Assembly (NCBI GenBank): GCA_900642245.1
Contig: CAAAJI010000005.1
Coordinates: forward strand, 904,024 to 968,023
DNA: 64,000 nucleotides
Direction of reading: 5' to 3'
From: Fragilaria radians
Lineage: Eukaryota > Bacillariophyta > Fragilariophyceae > Fragilariales > Fragilariaceae
Part shown: one piece after another, positions 23,698 through 35,700 of the stretch
Layout of the letters: each line of letters starts with the position of its first letter
Position numbering within the stretch: position 1 is the stretch's first letter
Notes under the pieces: generated by a model
Databases searched by the model: none
Seen by the model: the letters and a program-made list of their open reading frames with translations, nothing else
What the model was told of the DNA's origin: nothing
Made by a program: the position numbers and the translations under genes

Positions 23698-26600
23698 ATC
23701 CTTTAGAAAGTGAAGACTGTTTTGCTGAAAACTGCCAAATAACAATTTTTTTTCTCGTTCTTTGTCTTCATGCTTTTCCAAAAGAAATAGGTAACTTATA
23801 TAAGTACTTAAATTAATTGCATACAACAGAGAAAATGTCATTAGCTTGGAAATTGTATAGGCACTTAGAGAGCTTTAAAAAAGCAAAGATTGAGACTTGA
23901 AACTTTAGCAAAGATATGAATTACAAATGTGATTACTAAGCGTGAACATATGAAGTATTATGGAAGTCCATGTTTATCCCTTGAGTAAAACATATATGCG
24001 TTCTGCACTTAATACATCTGAAATTGCAAGCTGCTAGAGTGAGCTTGTTATAAAGATTCTAAATTTGGATGACTTACAAGAGAAAACGATAAAATCACTT
24101 TGGTTATGTTTGCATTCAACTGGACGTTCGAGATCATTCAGGCATGGCAGCCATGTCAAATAGCTAGTTTTGATGTTTGAAAAGTCACAAAACGAAATTT
24201 TAGGAATGAAAACAAATCATTTTTTCACAATATTCAGAACACATCTCTAGAATCGTTCTTTAATTGAGACACACTTTCATTTTATACTGTTCACTATTTG
24301 TTGATCTCAAGTACCTTGAAGACCTTGTAACATGACAAGTGTATTGTGGCGTTTTCACATTGCTGATCAAGTTTTGATGTCTTTCATTGCTCATACTACA
24401 AGTAGCACCATTGATTCTGTATTTAAAATTTGAAATAATATACTTGAAATCATTGTCCATGTGTGCAGACTATTTATTGGAAATATCCCTTACGATCATT
24501 CAAACCTTAGTTTATATGTTTAAGGCTTATCCTTTAAGGCTAAGTTTGGAAAGAATCTGCTCAAAGTTTAGCATTGTAATTGATTTGTGCACAGTCTTTC
24601 CTTGTGAGTTAAGCAAGGTCTTGTTGCAGTACTTCCAATAACATTGGTAACAGTGACGTTTTGGTTTGGTTTTCCTGCTCTTCTGTGTAATGCGTAATCT
24701 GGTATTTTCTTGATCGTTAGAGAATAACCGCGTTATCTTTGGTCCTCATCTTAACAGAATTCCACTCTTCATTGATTCTAGGTCAAGTTGAAATAGGATT
24801 GGTGTATGATCCGTATGATATTCCTCTGGATAGTCTTCATATTCAATATATTATTCAACATTGCCTACTTTGGAGCTGACTAAAATACGATCAATGCAGT
24901 GTCTCCCTTGTCTATAGAATGTCAATACTTCTGCTGGAGTGCTAGTCAGTTCATCGTAAACGTAACTCTTGATGATCCCCTTGGAAGTTTCTGATGTACC
25001 ACCTCGATTTGTTGTGCTTGCAAAACCTTTACAGCTTGTATGAAAGCTGCCTAAACTGCCTTTTTTCCGTTTTTGACCGCTTCTCACTAAACAATATTGC
25101 CGATTGATGCAAATGTATTGATCTCGGTCCATGATGAGTCTTTTTCACCGTCTAGTACACTGACATGAATACTATGCTAAGTCATTTCTTTTGTTAGTTA
25201 GATCCTGTCAATCTACCCATGTGATCCGTTTCTTCTTCTTTAATTTGTTATTTCAATCTGTGACTTGATATAAAGAATGAACCTCCGGGTTTCTTTAACG
25301 GGATGAAGCTACCCTCGATGTCAAATTTACTACATGATCTTTTCTCATTTACACCCGGCCTCAAAAACTCTTGAAAAAAACTTTTCTCTTGTCGTAATAT
25401 ACACTTCTTGCCCTAGTAAGGTGTCATTCCATTAGATCGAAGATCTGTCTAATTTCCGCTTGTACTTATCCACTCCGGCGATGTTGACGACACTTACTCG
25501 AAGATATTTTGTGATTTCTTTTACTTCTCTTGTGTGTCTGAAGATGTTCCTTGCCATCCTTAATTTGAGTGGATCTCTTTGATCTATGTGTGATGTTTCG
25601 CTCAGTTTATTGGCTACATGTTAACAATGCTGAACCCCTGTGTCACTTTTGTATTTGTTTACTGCTGCACTTTCTTCAGGGTCATTGTCACTGATCCCTT
25701 TATTGAATGCATTACACAGGCGTTCAACTTGATGTTCTTTAACTGAGTAGGTGTCAGACTTCAAACTTGGGAAATATTGTTGTTGCACATCTTTCTAGCT
25801 CTATGAAGTTTCGTCGGATTCGGTTACGTGAACCTCCAGTTCCAAGAGATCAGAAGGTGTTGTGTCTATAGTCAGGAGTGTCTGTTCTACCATTAACTTT
25901 TGAAACTCAATTACTTTGATCTACTATGTGAAGTATTTGAGTCGGTACTGTTCGAGAAGTTGCCACGGGGAATATATGCTAGTTCTGGCAAGTTGTTGAA
26001 TTGCTGAGTGTCTTCCGGACTGGGAACTTGCCACCACTGTTGAAGTTCAGATCAAAATGCATCTCTTAACGTATCAATAAAAGTGTTGGTATAAGGATCT
26101 TCATCGTTTTGTGCAAGTTATCATTAAAAAATTGTTTCCTACTCAATCCTTGTTGATTCGCTGTTCGAATGTGCAGAAGCTACCTTAGGACATTTAGTTT
26201 GCCTTGAACAACAGCCATGTATTTTCATTATTGCAGTTGATGTAGTTGACTGCTTTATGAAAAGTAGTCCAGTTTCGAATCAAAGATGAAACGGAACAAA
26301 ACGTCAAGCAGACATAAGACTTAATTGTAGCCATCATGGCCCTCATGCTTTCCAGTATAACTCTTAATCCATAGACTCTGCTGTGTTTATACACTGTTTG
26401 AATGGACCGATTATGGAAGCAAAATGTATTTTTGTATGCTTTTTCGTTTTGTTTTGGAGAAAATCATTGGTAGCAACTTTTGTTGCGTATAACTTGTGCC
26501 TGAATTTTGGGAATATATTGGTGGAAAAGCCAACAGTCTTAGTGCATTGTGTATAATGAGGGCACATTTGGCCAAAAACAAAAAATATTCTCAATAAGGT

Positions 26601-29181
26601 TGCTATTTGAAAAATGAACAATTAGAGTTACCAATGTCAATCAAGATTCTCTTGGCTTGATTGGAAGACTTAAGAAACTTGGACTGAAAATCGTATTACT
26701 CGAACAACGGTACTGTACAATTGTTTGGGAAGCCAAAGTATTCCCTCTGAATGTTGTGAAGTGCTTCCTCAGGTCAAACCTTAGTCCTCGGGTCATAGAG
26801 CTTTCTCCGATGATTTCTAGATGGAAAGACAATCTCCTAGTTACTTTCAAGGCAAAGGTTCTCCCTGTTTGCCTTCATTTGCATCTTGAGATCTTCCATC
26901 AAAGCTAGAGAAAGGATTCCCACAGAGTGAGCTATCTGACTCATTTGAATACTTTGGGTCAAACTACTCATCATTGAGATGGTTGATGTTAATGTCCATG
27001 ATGTTAATGGCGGTTTCTTGATGTCTTAGTTGTGTTTGTGAATGATTTTGCTGTCCTCGTATACTGTTCCTTTTGAGACAGACTATAGACAATGCTAAAT
27101 TCTATACCTTCCGGGATGTGTGAAATGAAGGCAATTTATGTACAATGGTGTAAAACTGTATATTAATGTGTAGGAATAAAAAAATAAGCCGAGGTGTATT
27201 CCAGTACATAAGCAATACAAATTTGGATTATTCCAGCCCTTGCCATAGACAATGACCAAACTGAAGAATTGTTTTCGTAATTTATTTTGGGTAAATGTAC
27301 CCTCTCTATATGCAGTGCCTTTTAGTATTCCATTTATCCTCCTGTCAATCATGCTTGGTGAGACGCATTGAGTGCTGCTTCAGAAAATCAAGAGCCTTTT
27401 AATCTTGTTTCGAGACTCACACCGTTGGGATTCCTCAGATTCAATCAATTGCAACACTTTCTTCCTATTTATTTATGTAACTACCGGAATCTTGAAGTTG
27501 AACGATTCTTATAAAAGTCTTGGCTGTCAAATCTGCAACTGCTGGCTCCTTCTGTGCTTCCCCACTCTTGTTAAGACTCTCAAATCCAAATTGTTGGACG
27601 AAATAATTGTGTGCATGAACATGCTACATATTGGATAAGTCAACCTAATCCTCAATTCTGGCTCTGTCTTTGGACCATTGGGGATGTATCATCTTGGAGG
27701 GGCTTTGATGGACCACTCATCATCCAATTTAGACGTGATGTAGCACATCTTCGTATCTTGAATCGTTAAAACGGACCAACACCTAAAACTTCATACTTTA
27801 AAAATCTGTACGATGCACGAGATAAGAATACAAGAGCCTTTCTAATCCCATAACAATTAATAGTATTTCATGATTGAGAGGGAGTGCAAGATGTCATAAA
27901 GGCATGATAGCTTAATCATTCGCTTGCTTGGTTGTTTGAAGAGTCAAAAAGGATATTTTACAAAATAAAGCAAACGCAAAGACTCGTACTATTCATGAAA
28001 TTCAAGTAGGCACATCTAGATTCTTTCTTCAGTTTGAGCGGCACTTTCTTTCTACTGTATTCACTGCCTTTGAATTATAGTTTTTAGAAAAAAATGTTGT
28101 TTATCTACAATTCATGTATTCAAGTCATCAATTATTATTACGAACTTAAACTGTTTTCTTTTGTTTTAACTTGGAGAAAGGCATCTACAAAATATTTCTG
28201 CATCAAAACCCGAACCATGGAATGTCATAATTGTTTTCTTTGCATGGCAACTATTTCTCTTGTAAAAGATACTCTCCAAAGAAATTCTAACCTCATTAGG
28301 ACTCCAAGTCAACTCAAATAACCAGGTAGCCAGCAGCCTACAACTTGTCAACTTTCAATTTTGTATAAACTCGGATTATCAGTGCGACCGATAATGGCGT
28401 AGCCAAGATCATAAGCATGAGAGGTGGAAATTAGTTTACAAATCACTCATACTTTTATCATATGGATATGCACTTTTAGTAAAGTGTTTGCATAGAAAAT
28501 TGCTGAATTAATGTGAGCATCATACAATGGATCCAAGGATTCAAGGGAGAAAAGGAAGGAAGGAGAATCAGTAAAATACTGCTTTCATGAAGAAGAAAAG
28601 GATTCAGATCAAGACTCACATCTGGAAACCAAATAAGCTGGCAGCTACTGAAACACGATTTTCCTCGCTCGATACCACAAAAAAGATCACATACCAAGGT
28701 CAAGGAAACAAAAAATGACAACATCCGTGATCATGAAAGGAAGAAAGATATCCTACTTTTGGCAAATATGCACTGCGTTAGAAATTCTGCTCTAAAGGGA
28801 AAAGTAAGAACCAGAATGTATAAGCTTGAATTCAAAACTGAAATTTAAGGCTAGGAAGCAAGTTATTTTATGGCCATCATTCAAACCTACGGATTATGTT
28901 TTCTTTCTAATGAGGAGGCTACATAAGAAGCATATTATACAGCTGCTACATAGGAAGCAATTGCAGAAGTCTCATGATATCATGCGTAATGGTCTGCTGT
29001 TTCACGTTTAACTTCTTGCCTAGACAATAAATAACTGTTAGGAATCAGGGTGAATATCATAAACTCAACTTTTCTTCGAATAGATGATGCTAGCCACATA
29101 ACAGCCTAATCATTGAATGATTTCTTAACAAATGGGCAACCGCTTTCATGGACAAAAGTTCAAATTTTTCTCCTCCGAAAA
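23698..29181. other. Long intergenic stretch with LINE-like remnant
   Basis: About 5.5 kb without an intact gene. A minus-strand endonuclease remnant lies at 24760-25640. The rest (25.7-29.1 kb) is AT-rich sequence with short open frames and no recognised domain; the part between 25.7 and 27.7 kb may be further decayed element sequence. Confidence 0.45.
24760..25640 (-). mobile_element. Non-LTR (LINE-like) retroelement remnant, endonuclease domain
   Basis: Minus-strand frame at 24851-25132 reads SYVYDELTSTPAEVLTFYRQ, then GRHCIDRILVSSKVGNVE and a stop. Just past the stop the same strand reads EEYHTDHTPILFQLDL. The order R-x-CIDRILVS then (S/T)DHTPI is the C-terminal signature of the APE-type endonuclease/exonuclease/phosphatase domain found in LINE polyproteins. 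A further open stretch at about 25440-25640 (DPLKLRMARNIFRHTREVKE) may be part of the same element. Several stops interrupt it and no reverse transcriptase was found. Assignment is from motif pattern only. Confidence 0.45.
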
Positions 29182-29934
29182 CTATTTTTTCGTCCAGTCC
29201 TCATCAAGATCAAAGAATAATTGTCCGTTATCAGGGGGAACTGATTGAGTCGGCAAATGGTCACTGTTGGATCGCAGTGCTGTGATCAGTTGTAGTGTAT
29301 CGTACGCAAGCTGTGATCCTGTAAGAAGAGCCGCGTTAGGGCTTGCCGTAACTAAGGGAAGAGAGCTAGACATCAATGAATTGCCATCAAGAAGTTGTTG
29401 ATTCGATTGGGAGAATCTCAAATGTTGTTCCATGTCTCCCGAGTTGCTTTGCTGCATTATATTTCCATCCATAAAACTATTCATATGTGGAGAAGGCTGA
29501 AGTTCCTCAACTAAAGTGGAGATATCTTTGGTTCTTAACAACACTGAAATCTGCTTTCGAAGTTCTAGATTTTCTTTCATCAATGCAAGATTTGCTTGTG
29601 CTAATTGCGCTGCCCTTTCTTGAAGCTGTTCGCTTTCCATTTTCTTTCGATGGCGACTCATCTTGGCGCTGCGTCTGTTTGCATTTCGGCGTCCCTCCAG
29701 TTTCTCCTCTTCCGATTGAAATGGTCGTTTGCAGGCAGCATTCGCAGCATCACAAGCAGCAGCAAGATTCCCCATGCCAGCAAATAGCATTTCAACCGAT
29801 TTACCTTCGTTTTCTGATCCTCCTAATCTCTGTGAACTCGTCCGTTCACTATGAGAGGACGCGTCGCAATTCGTAAATTCAAACGAGTCATCGAATTGCT
29901 CTCGGGTGGAAATAGGGAATTGTTTATCATTCAT
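29182..29934 (-). CDS. bZIP transcription factor (250 aa)
   Basis: Intronless, start ATG 29934. The basic region spans about residues 81-98 (GRRNANRRSAKMSRHRKK) and contains the diagnostic N-x7-R pair (Asn86, Arg94). It is followed by leucines in exact heptad register at about 104, 111, 118, 125 and 132, forming the dimerising zipper. The N-terminal part is acidic and Ser-rich; the C-terminal part is Gln/Ser/Asn-rich and ends in an acidic-aromatic motif (LFFDLDEDWTKK), a plausible activation region. No PAS/LOV light-sensing domain is present, so this is not an aureochrome. Target genes cannot be inferred. An in-frame TAG lies 12 codons upstream of the chosen ATG, supporting this start unless a spliced upstream exon exists. 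Confidence 0.88.
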   Translation of the reverse strand: MNDKQFPISTREQFDDSFEFTNCDASSHSERTSSQRLGGSENEGKSVEMLFAGMGNLAAACDAANAACKRPFQSEEEKLEGRRNANRRSAKMSRHRKKMESEQLQERAAQLAQANLALMKENLELRKQISVLLRTKDISTLVEELQPSPHMNSFMDGNIMQQSNSGDMEQHLRFSQSNQQLLDGNSLMSSSLPLVTASPNAALLTGSQLAYDTLQLITALRSNSDHLPTQSVPPDNGQLFFDLDEDWTKK

Positions 29935-31317
29935 GATGAAGGTTCTCCCAATGACCTTTTCCTAGAGGAACAATAAATGCTCTCAATATTGCAAAAGATC
30001 ATCTCCTTCGTAGTCGTGGGACATCGCAAATGCAAACATATTACAACTTTACGATTAAGAATTCGAAAAAAAGAAGGAGCGTTCCAGAGTTAATTCATTT
30101 AAGTCACTTATCATGTATGATACTTCGATGAATTCAGTCACCATTGCGACTTTTAATCCATCGGAAATTTCCACGTCATTTGGAACTGAGCTGATGATAA
30201 AATTTAGACGTTTCTGAACTATTTCGAAATGTCCATAATAAATTACAGAAACTACGACTAAATACCATTAATCGGATTACATTTATAAACGTAATTAGAA
30301 TGTAGTAAAGAATTTATCATTAGCTACATCCTAAAAGTAAACTGATCGCATTGTGGATTTGTATTAAGAAATTATGCCTTGTATTATTATGTGATCTTGT
30401 TTATTAAGTATAAGATTCAAAAGTAGAATAGATCATACTACCACTGCATTGCAACCAAACTAATGCTGATCTGCAAATGGAAATAATTAAGTTGGAAACA
30501 AAGGAATGATTATCACCTACAATGCCCGAAAATCTGTATTCCATTTGCTCAAGAAACCAGAGATAGAAATATCAAATTACATTTTTCCATATTCGCTGGC
30601 ATCAAGCGAAATTAGTGAGCTTCTAGATCAAAGGTGCCACAGTGACTAAGGACATGGGTGAATATCTTGGAAATGTTCTATGTTGAATCCATATCCTACT
30701 TCACGAGTCTAAAGATTCCAGAGAACATTAGACATTCCAATGCCATTGTCACAGTGCATATGCAAAAAATCAATTGCAGCGGTGTAGATAAGTGTGGAAA
30801 AATACCAAACAGTTTAACTACTAAGTATATTTGATATGTCTTTTCGATAAAATCAATGCAATAAACAGTCAGTTGAATCCTGAGAAGAAAGGAAATGAGG
30901 ACTTGATTTTCACAGTTAAGTTCCAACAGGCCAGAGAAAATATCAGATTCCAAAGTGAGTTCAAACAAACTTGTCACTATCATAACATACCAGCCAGGCC
31001 ACTAAATGAAAATCTATGTTATCCATTTGATTAATTTCTTCGGTCTTCGGCATGACTGATACAAAGAAAAATATCATCATTTGGTTTTTTCAGTTCCAGC
31101 TTAGGCTTTCGCAATTTATAATTATTGGCAGCCACGCTTCGTTTAGGTTGTGTCCTCACAGAACAATACTTGTCGTTCCTGTAAAATACATATTAGTATT
31201 ATTGAGTTACTCGTCAATGTCGTTTGTTCAGACTAGCCTTCCGTCGTATCGGTGAACAAATTTTTTCGACCCCTTACAACTTGGTATGAGGATCTACACC
31301 TAAGTAAAATCAATAGA
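29935..31317. promoter_or_regulatory. Shared upstream region of divergent bZIP and J-protein genes
   Basis: About 1.4 kb between two divergently transcribed genes, AT-rich, with no coding frame that stands out. It must contain both promoters; no specific site could be identified with confidence. Confidence 0.35.
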
Positions 31318-32145
31318 ATGGTTGCTTCGCGAGGCTCATTGCTACTGTTCTTGGTGCTTTGTTTGTATGCATACTCGGTTACGGTTGCCAATCCGTCAGA
31401 AGATGATGATTTAATGAATGAATTTTTGGAGGAGCAACTCAAAATGGAGGAAGAAAGAATGCAAGAAGATAATCATCATGTCGATGAGGCTCATTTTCGA
31501 CGTCAAGAAGAGGAACGGCTAGAAAAAGAATTCCTACGTGAAAAAGAAAGACTGGAAGCTGATGAAAGAGCTCTCAAAATTGAGCGAGACAGAATCCGTA
31601 CCAAAAGAGAAACAGACTTTGAATCGGCACTTTTAGAAATGAGTAAAGAACAGCAAGCTGTAGCCAGAAAGCAAAAGCGAAGGGATGCTCGTATTGTTCA
31701 AAAAGTCTTAGGCGCGTTCTCCAATAGAAATCATTACGCAGTTTTGGGTCTTCCAAGCTATTCTCTAACAATCGGTCCAATTAAAATTGGCGGCTTTCAG
31801 ATTGGGCCTTGGACCTTCTTTCGTGCAGGGATGAAAAACATTCGAAAAGCATATCGTGAACGTGCCATGATGACTCATCCGGATAAGAATCATGATGGAA
31901 GAGCTCAAGAGGCATTCATTGCTGTGGAGGAATCAGCAGCGATTCTCTCTGACGATCAGAAAAGAGCAGACTACGATAGTCTACTTCTTCGTTTGCGTAG
32001 TGAACGACTCACAAAAGCATTATCTTTTTTCCGTGAAATATCTCATGTGTTGAAAAATCAAATATCGAGAATTTTTTGGATCTTCCGGAGTTTTCTCGGA
32101 CCCTTTGCAACCCCGTTGTTAATCTTGGGTTGTTTGATTGTTTGA
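31318..32145 (+). CDS. Secretory-pathway J-domain (DnaJ/Hsp40) protein (275 aa)
   Basis: The ATG at 31318 gives a signal peptide (MVASRGSLLLFLVLCLYAYS); an upstream in-frame GTG is unlikely in a eukaryote. Residues about 35-135 are highly charged Glu/Arg/Lys sequence predicted as coiled coil. The J domain runs from about 139 (NHYAVLGLPS) to 230 and has the HPD motif at residues 187-189 (THPDKN), required in the family to stimulate Hsp70 ATPase. About 20 extra residues (SLTIGPIKIGGFQIGPWTFF) lie between helix I and helix II. A C-terminal hydrophobic segment (about 252-275, FLGPFATPLLILGCLIV) is a likely membrane anchor. A role as ER-lumen or ER-membrane co-chaperone of BiP is inferred from the signal peptide. 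Confidence 0.85.
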   Translation: MVASRGSLLLFLVLCLYAYSVTVANPSEDDDLMNEFLEEQLKMEEERMQEDNHHVDEAHFRRQEEERLEKEFLREKERLEADERALKIERDRIRTKRETDFESALLEMSKEQQAVARKQKRRDARIVQKVLGAFSNRNHYAVLGLPSYSLTIGPIKIGGFQIGPWTFFRAGMKNIRKAYRERAMMTHPDKNHDGRAQEAFIAVEESAAILSDDQKRADYDSLLLRLRSERLTKALSFFREISHVLKNQISRIFWIFRSFLGPFATPLLILGCLIV

Positions 32146-32597
32146 TTCCTCCTAAATTCCAGCAATCTTCTTTATCAGCGCTAAGATATTACGTATGATC
32201 ATTCAACAAAACTAAATCTCTTAATTGAAGCGATAATATGAATGAATGGATAACTTTGATTACCATTTTGGATTGTATTTCTCCAGAATTTCCACATGAC
32301 ACACTATAAAAGTCTGTCCTGTATGGTAAGTGAAGAATAACTAGCACACATTCCAGTGATAGATTCATCCTATATATAAACAACGTCTTATACTTTAATA
32401 CATGTCGTGAGTGAAGTAATTTTGAAAATATGTATTGTTCTTTTTTAAAAACAAAAAACTCGATTTAGTTTATTTTTTTAGCATTCTGTATTGGCGGATT
32501 ACTTCACTTTAACATTTACGGTACTTTCACACGTCTTACATTCTCTACTATACTCATCGAGCCCTAGTACTTGTTGTGTTGATTTTCTAAAACGAAA
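32146..32597. other. Intergenic between J-protein and ORC1/CDC6 genes
   Basis: About 450 bp of AT-rich sequence with no coding frame. The 3' end of the J-protein transcript and the distal promoter of the next gene must lie here. Confidence 0.4.
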
Positions 32598-32607
32598 TGG
32601 CGCGCCA
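32598..32607. promoter_or_regulatory. GC palindrome TGGCGCGCCA
   Basis: A perfect 10-bp palindrome about 100 bp upstream of the replication-gene start codon, in AT-rich surroundings. It has the GCGC core of E2F/DP sites but lacks the usual T-rich flank, so it is only a possible second E2F-type element. It also contains an ATG whose frame closes after 23 codons. Confidence 0.35.
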
Positions 32608-32631
32608 GAAAAGAAAGCTTGAGCGTCGACC

Positions 32632-32644
32632 TTTCGCGCCAAAA
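32632..32644 (+). promoter_or_regulatory. E2F/DP-like site TTTCGCGCCAAAA
   Basis: Matches the E2F consensus TTTSSCGC followed by CAAA, 65 bp upstream of the proposed ATG of the ORC1/CDC6-type gene. In animals, plants and algae E2F-DP controls replication-licensing genes, so this would put the gene under G1/S control. The sequence match is direct; function is inferred. Confidence 0.6.
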
Positions 32645-32708
32645 ATCATATTACACCGGTGTCGATGACAATCTCACAAAAATCTTCCCACATTAATTGA
32701 AAATATAT

Positions 32709-35700
32709 ATGTCGACTTTCGCACGAGATCACCTTAGATTTCTTCTCGTCCAAGAGGTTTGGATGCCAGCGCTTATCTTCAAGGAATACGCCTTAATGCA
32801 AACTATCCTTGAGCGATCGAAAATAAAAGGACTCGAACACATGGAGGATATCTTGGCCAAGATATTCATAGCCAGGTATCAATCTGATAAACCAGTTTCA
32901 GGAAGGATCGCAATAGTTCTAGGAAATGTGAAGGAAGTTATCTGGGAAGAAGATATTGGGCAGATAAAGAGCTTTTACATCTTTCTTTCCCAACTGATAT
33001 CACATGATGAATATCGTAGCAACGAAACATGGAACAGTGCATTGAAAGATGCTCGTAACTTTCTCGATATAACTCAGTCGAAGCGCGACTCTCAATCCCG
33101 AAATCTCTCATCTCCGAAGCGTACAACAATTCCTGGAATTCTCACCCATAAATCAAACTGTAAGTTAGCTGTGACTGTCCAATTGGCCGTTTTATGCCCT
33201 TTTCTAATCGAATTGAATTAGTGTCCTCGAAGTTTAGCGAAAAGTCAGGCAAAGTGTCGAATGCGAAATCTTCTGCTGGTCTTAGTGATCCACGATCTTC
33301 CATAGAGAATGAAAATAGAAATAAGAAGAATTTGAAAAGTTTGAAGACAAAAACTCAGAACCTACCCCAGAAGAATCAGAAAATCCCCAAATCGGCTCTA
33401 CGTGAATCTAAGTCCAGTGCACCTGTGCAGAAATCTAAAGTCCAATTTTGCGAAAGCCAAAGAGGACCGTCGCTCGGGAAGAGCGTTTCCTCGATACCTG
33501 ATGACACGTCGAATGGCTCCGAAAGCTATGCAAATGAAAGTTACATAGTTCCAACAACACGCGATGTTTTACCCATCCTTACAAAGCTTGGTTACAAGAG
33601 TATAAATTCAAAGTATTATCGTCCTGGGTTATCAGTAATGGAAAAAAAGAATTTGATAGAGGGTGTACACTTCTTCTCATCGGCTTCGGAACTGCGCCGG
33701 TTTCTCTGTCGACGAGGTGTCGAGCTTCAAGCTAACGTGGCTCTTTCTGAGGAAGACAAAGGTACACTTCAGAAGTGGGTGCGGTATTCGATTTGTCCAG
33801 CTCTTCGAAACGAAACTATGGTACCCGTAGCAGCGAGGAAACCATTAAATTCGATTCATTCTCCACTAGTGAAGTTAGGATTTTCGTTCCGACTATTCGA
33901 ATACTACCTCCCTGGAACGGTACCTAACGTTAAGTTAGGAATTTCAATTAATGGGTTTCCACTCAACGGTCCCGAAGGATTGTGGTCCAGCCTTTGCCGC
34001 GGTGGACTGCCAGATAACTGTGACTTCAACAACATTTCTGAGTCAGATCGCCTTCGATTAGAGCTTTTCTTAACTGAGTGCCCAGATGTGAACACCTTGT
34101 AAGTTTGACAACACAGTTGATCCGATTCTCGTTATACCTATCGTTTAACCCCATTTCCTTGTATCCAAAGCGATTTCCTGAGTGATGATGAGATGGACAA
34201 AATAATGTCATTTGCGTTTGCTGGGGTCTCTAAAAAGCATGAAGTACAGGAATCAGTCATAAAAAACATTGAAAAGAGCTCTCTGACACTCGAAGCGAAA
34301 GAGGATGAAGTGGGTGATAACAATAGTGTTACAGCGGAATCTACAACCTATACAGTTGTGACAAACTGTAGTTCATCATCAATTATAGGTGAAAAAGGCA
34401 GCGAAATCAATGTCAATATCAACGGAAATAGCGACAACTATCGCACCTTTCAAGCTTGTCTGAACTCTCAAGAGAGAGAAGAAAATACAAACGTTGACTC
34501 ATGCGTAGATTTTTCTGATGAAACTGACATAAATCCTGTGAGGACCTTATTCGAGAATTCTCCGATCATGGAAAAAGTGCAGGAATTCAGCTCAGACCTA
34601 ACGTCTGTAGCTGAAGATGAGGAAGACCTTTCTTACGAAAAAAGCACCTCACGAGGCGACGAAATTCTTTTCCTAACGCAAGATGACTCTCTGCGAATTG
34701 GCTTTTCAGAAGGCGATGACTGCAATAATTCAAAAGCGGCCATGGCCTTTTGCAATACGCCGATGACACCCAACAAACTAGTCCAAATGGAAAACCCTAG
34801 AAGTCCAGACCAAGACGCAATGGATCGGGAAATGGAATGTCTTCTCTCATCTAGGGATGACGATGAACGATCCTTGGATGCAGAGGAGTTAGTGGGAACA
34901 CTTTGTACTACGTCTGTCGATCAAAGCAACGATAATGTAAATGTTCAAGCCTTCAGTCAAAAAGACAATAACAGCTTGCAACCAAGCGAAACTGCATCTT
35001 TCGAAGGAGAAGTAAACAGTTGGTTTGAAACTTTATCCGGCTTGCTCAGGCTAGATGATTATTGGGAAGACGTCAAAGCCAAAATGAAATCGCTTGGTCT
35101 AAAAGAGGAAAATAATACTTTTTTTCTAGGTTTGGAATCTGATCCGATTAAGCAAGCTTTATTGTTTGTACTTTCAGATCAAGAACTCAAAATCCTCGCC
35201 ATTGAAAGACTCAGCGGAAAAGGCCATGAGAAAAATTTCATCGAAAGAAGTTCCTTGAAGAGGGCTAACCACGATTCGCAGTTTCTGGATCAGAAGCGTC
35301 AATGCCGTGGTATATCTGATCAAGTGGACGAAGCTTGCTATCAGATAGGTACTCCTCTCGAGTTTGATGCCGCATCGAAATCTATGCAATCCATCGGGGA
35401 TGCTTTGCAAGAATCTTTATATGTATTGCAAGCGTCTTACAAGCCTAAGAGTGCGTTGCAATTCGATGTCGAAGGAGATTCAAAATACAATATGCAAGTA
35501 AACGAGATTCTCAAGTTCTTGGGCATTGCCCTTGACAACATAAATGGAAAGCACCAAGATAATTCCAATAACACTCTTTATGTTTGTGGATCTCCTGGAG
35601 TTGGAAAGACAACAGCTGTGAATTGGTGTTGTGAAAGATTCCAGGGCCCATCAACTCAAATCTGCCGAATCAATAGTGCTTCATATAGGGATATGAGATT

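Noticed and set aside
32598..32669. ATG at 32598 as start of the ORC1/CDC6 gene
   Set aside because: The frame closes after 23 codons and it overlaps the E2F-like promoter element; the ATG at 32709 opens a long frame that joins the next exons.
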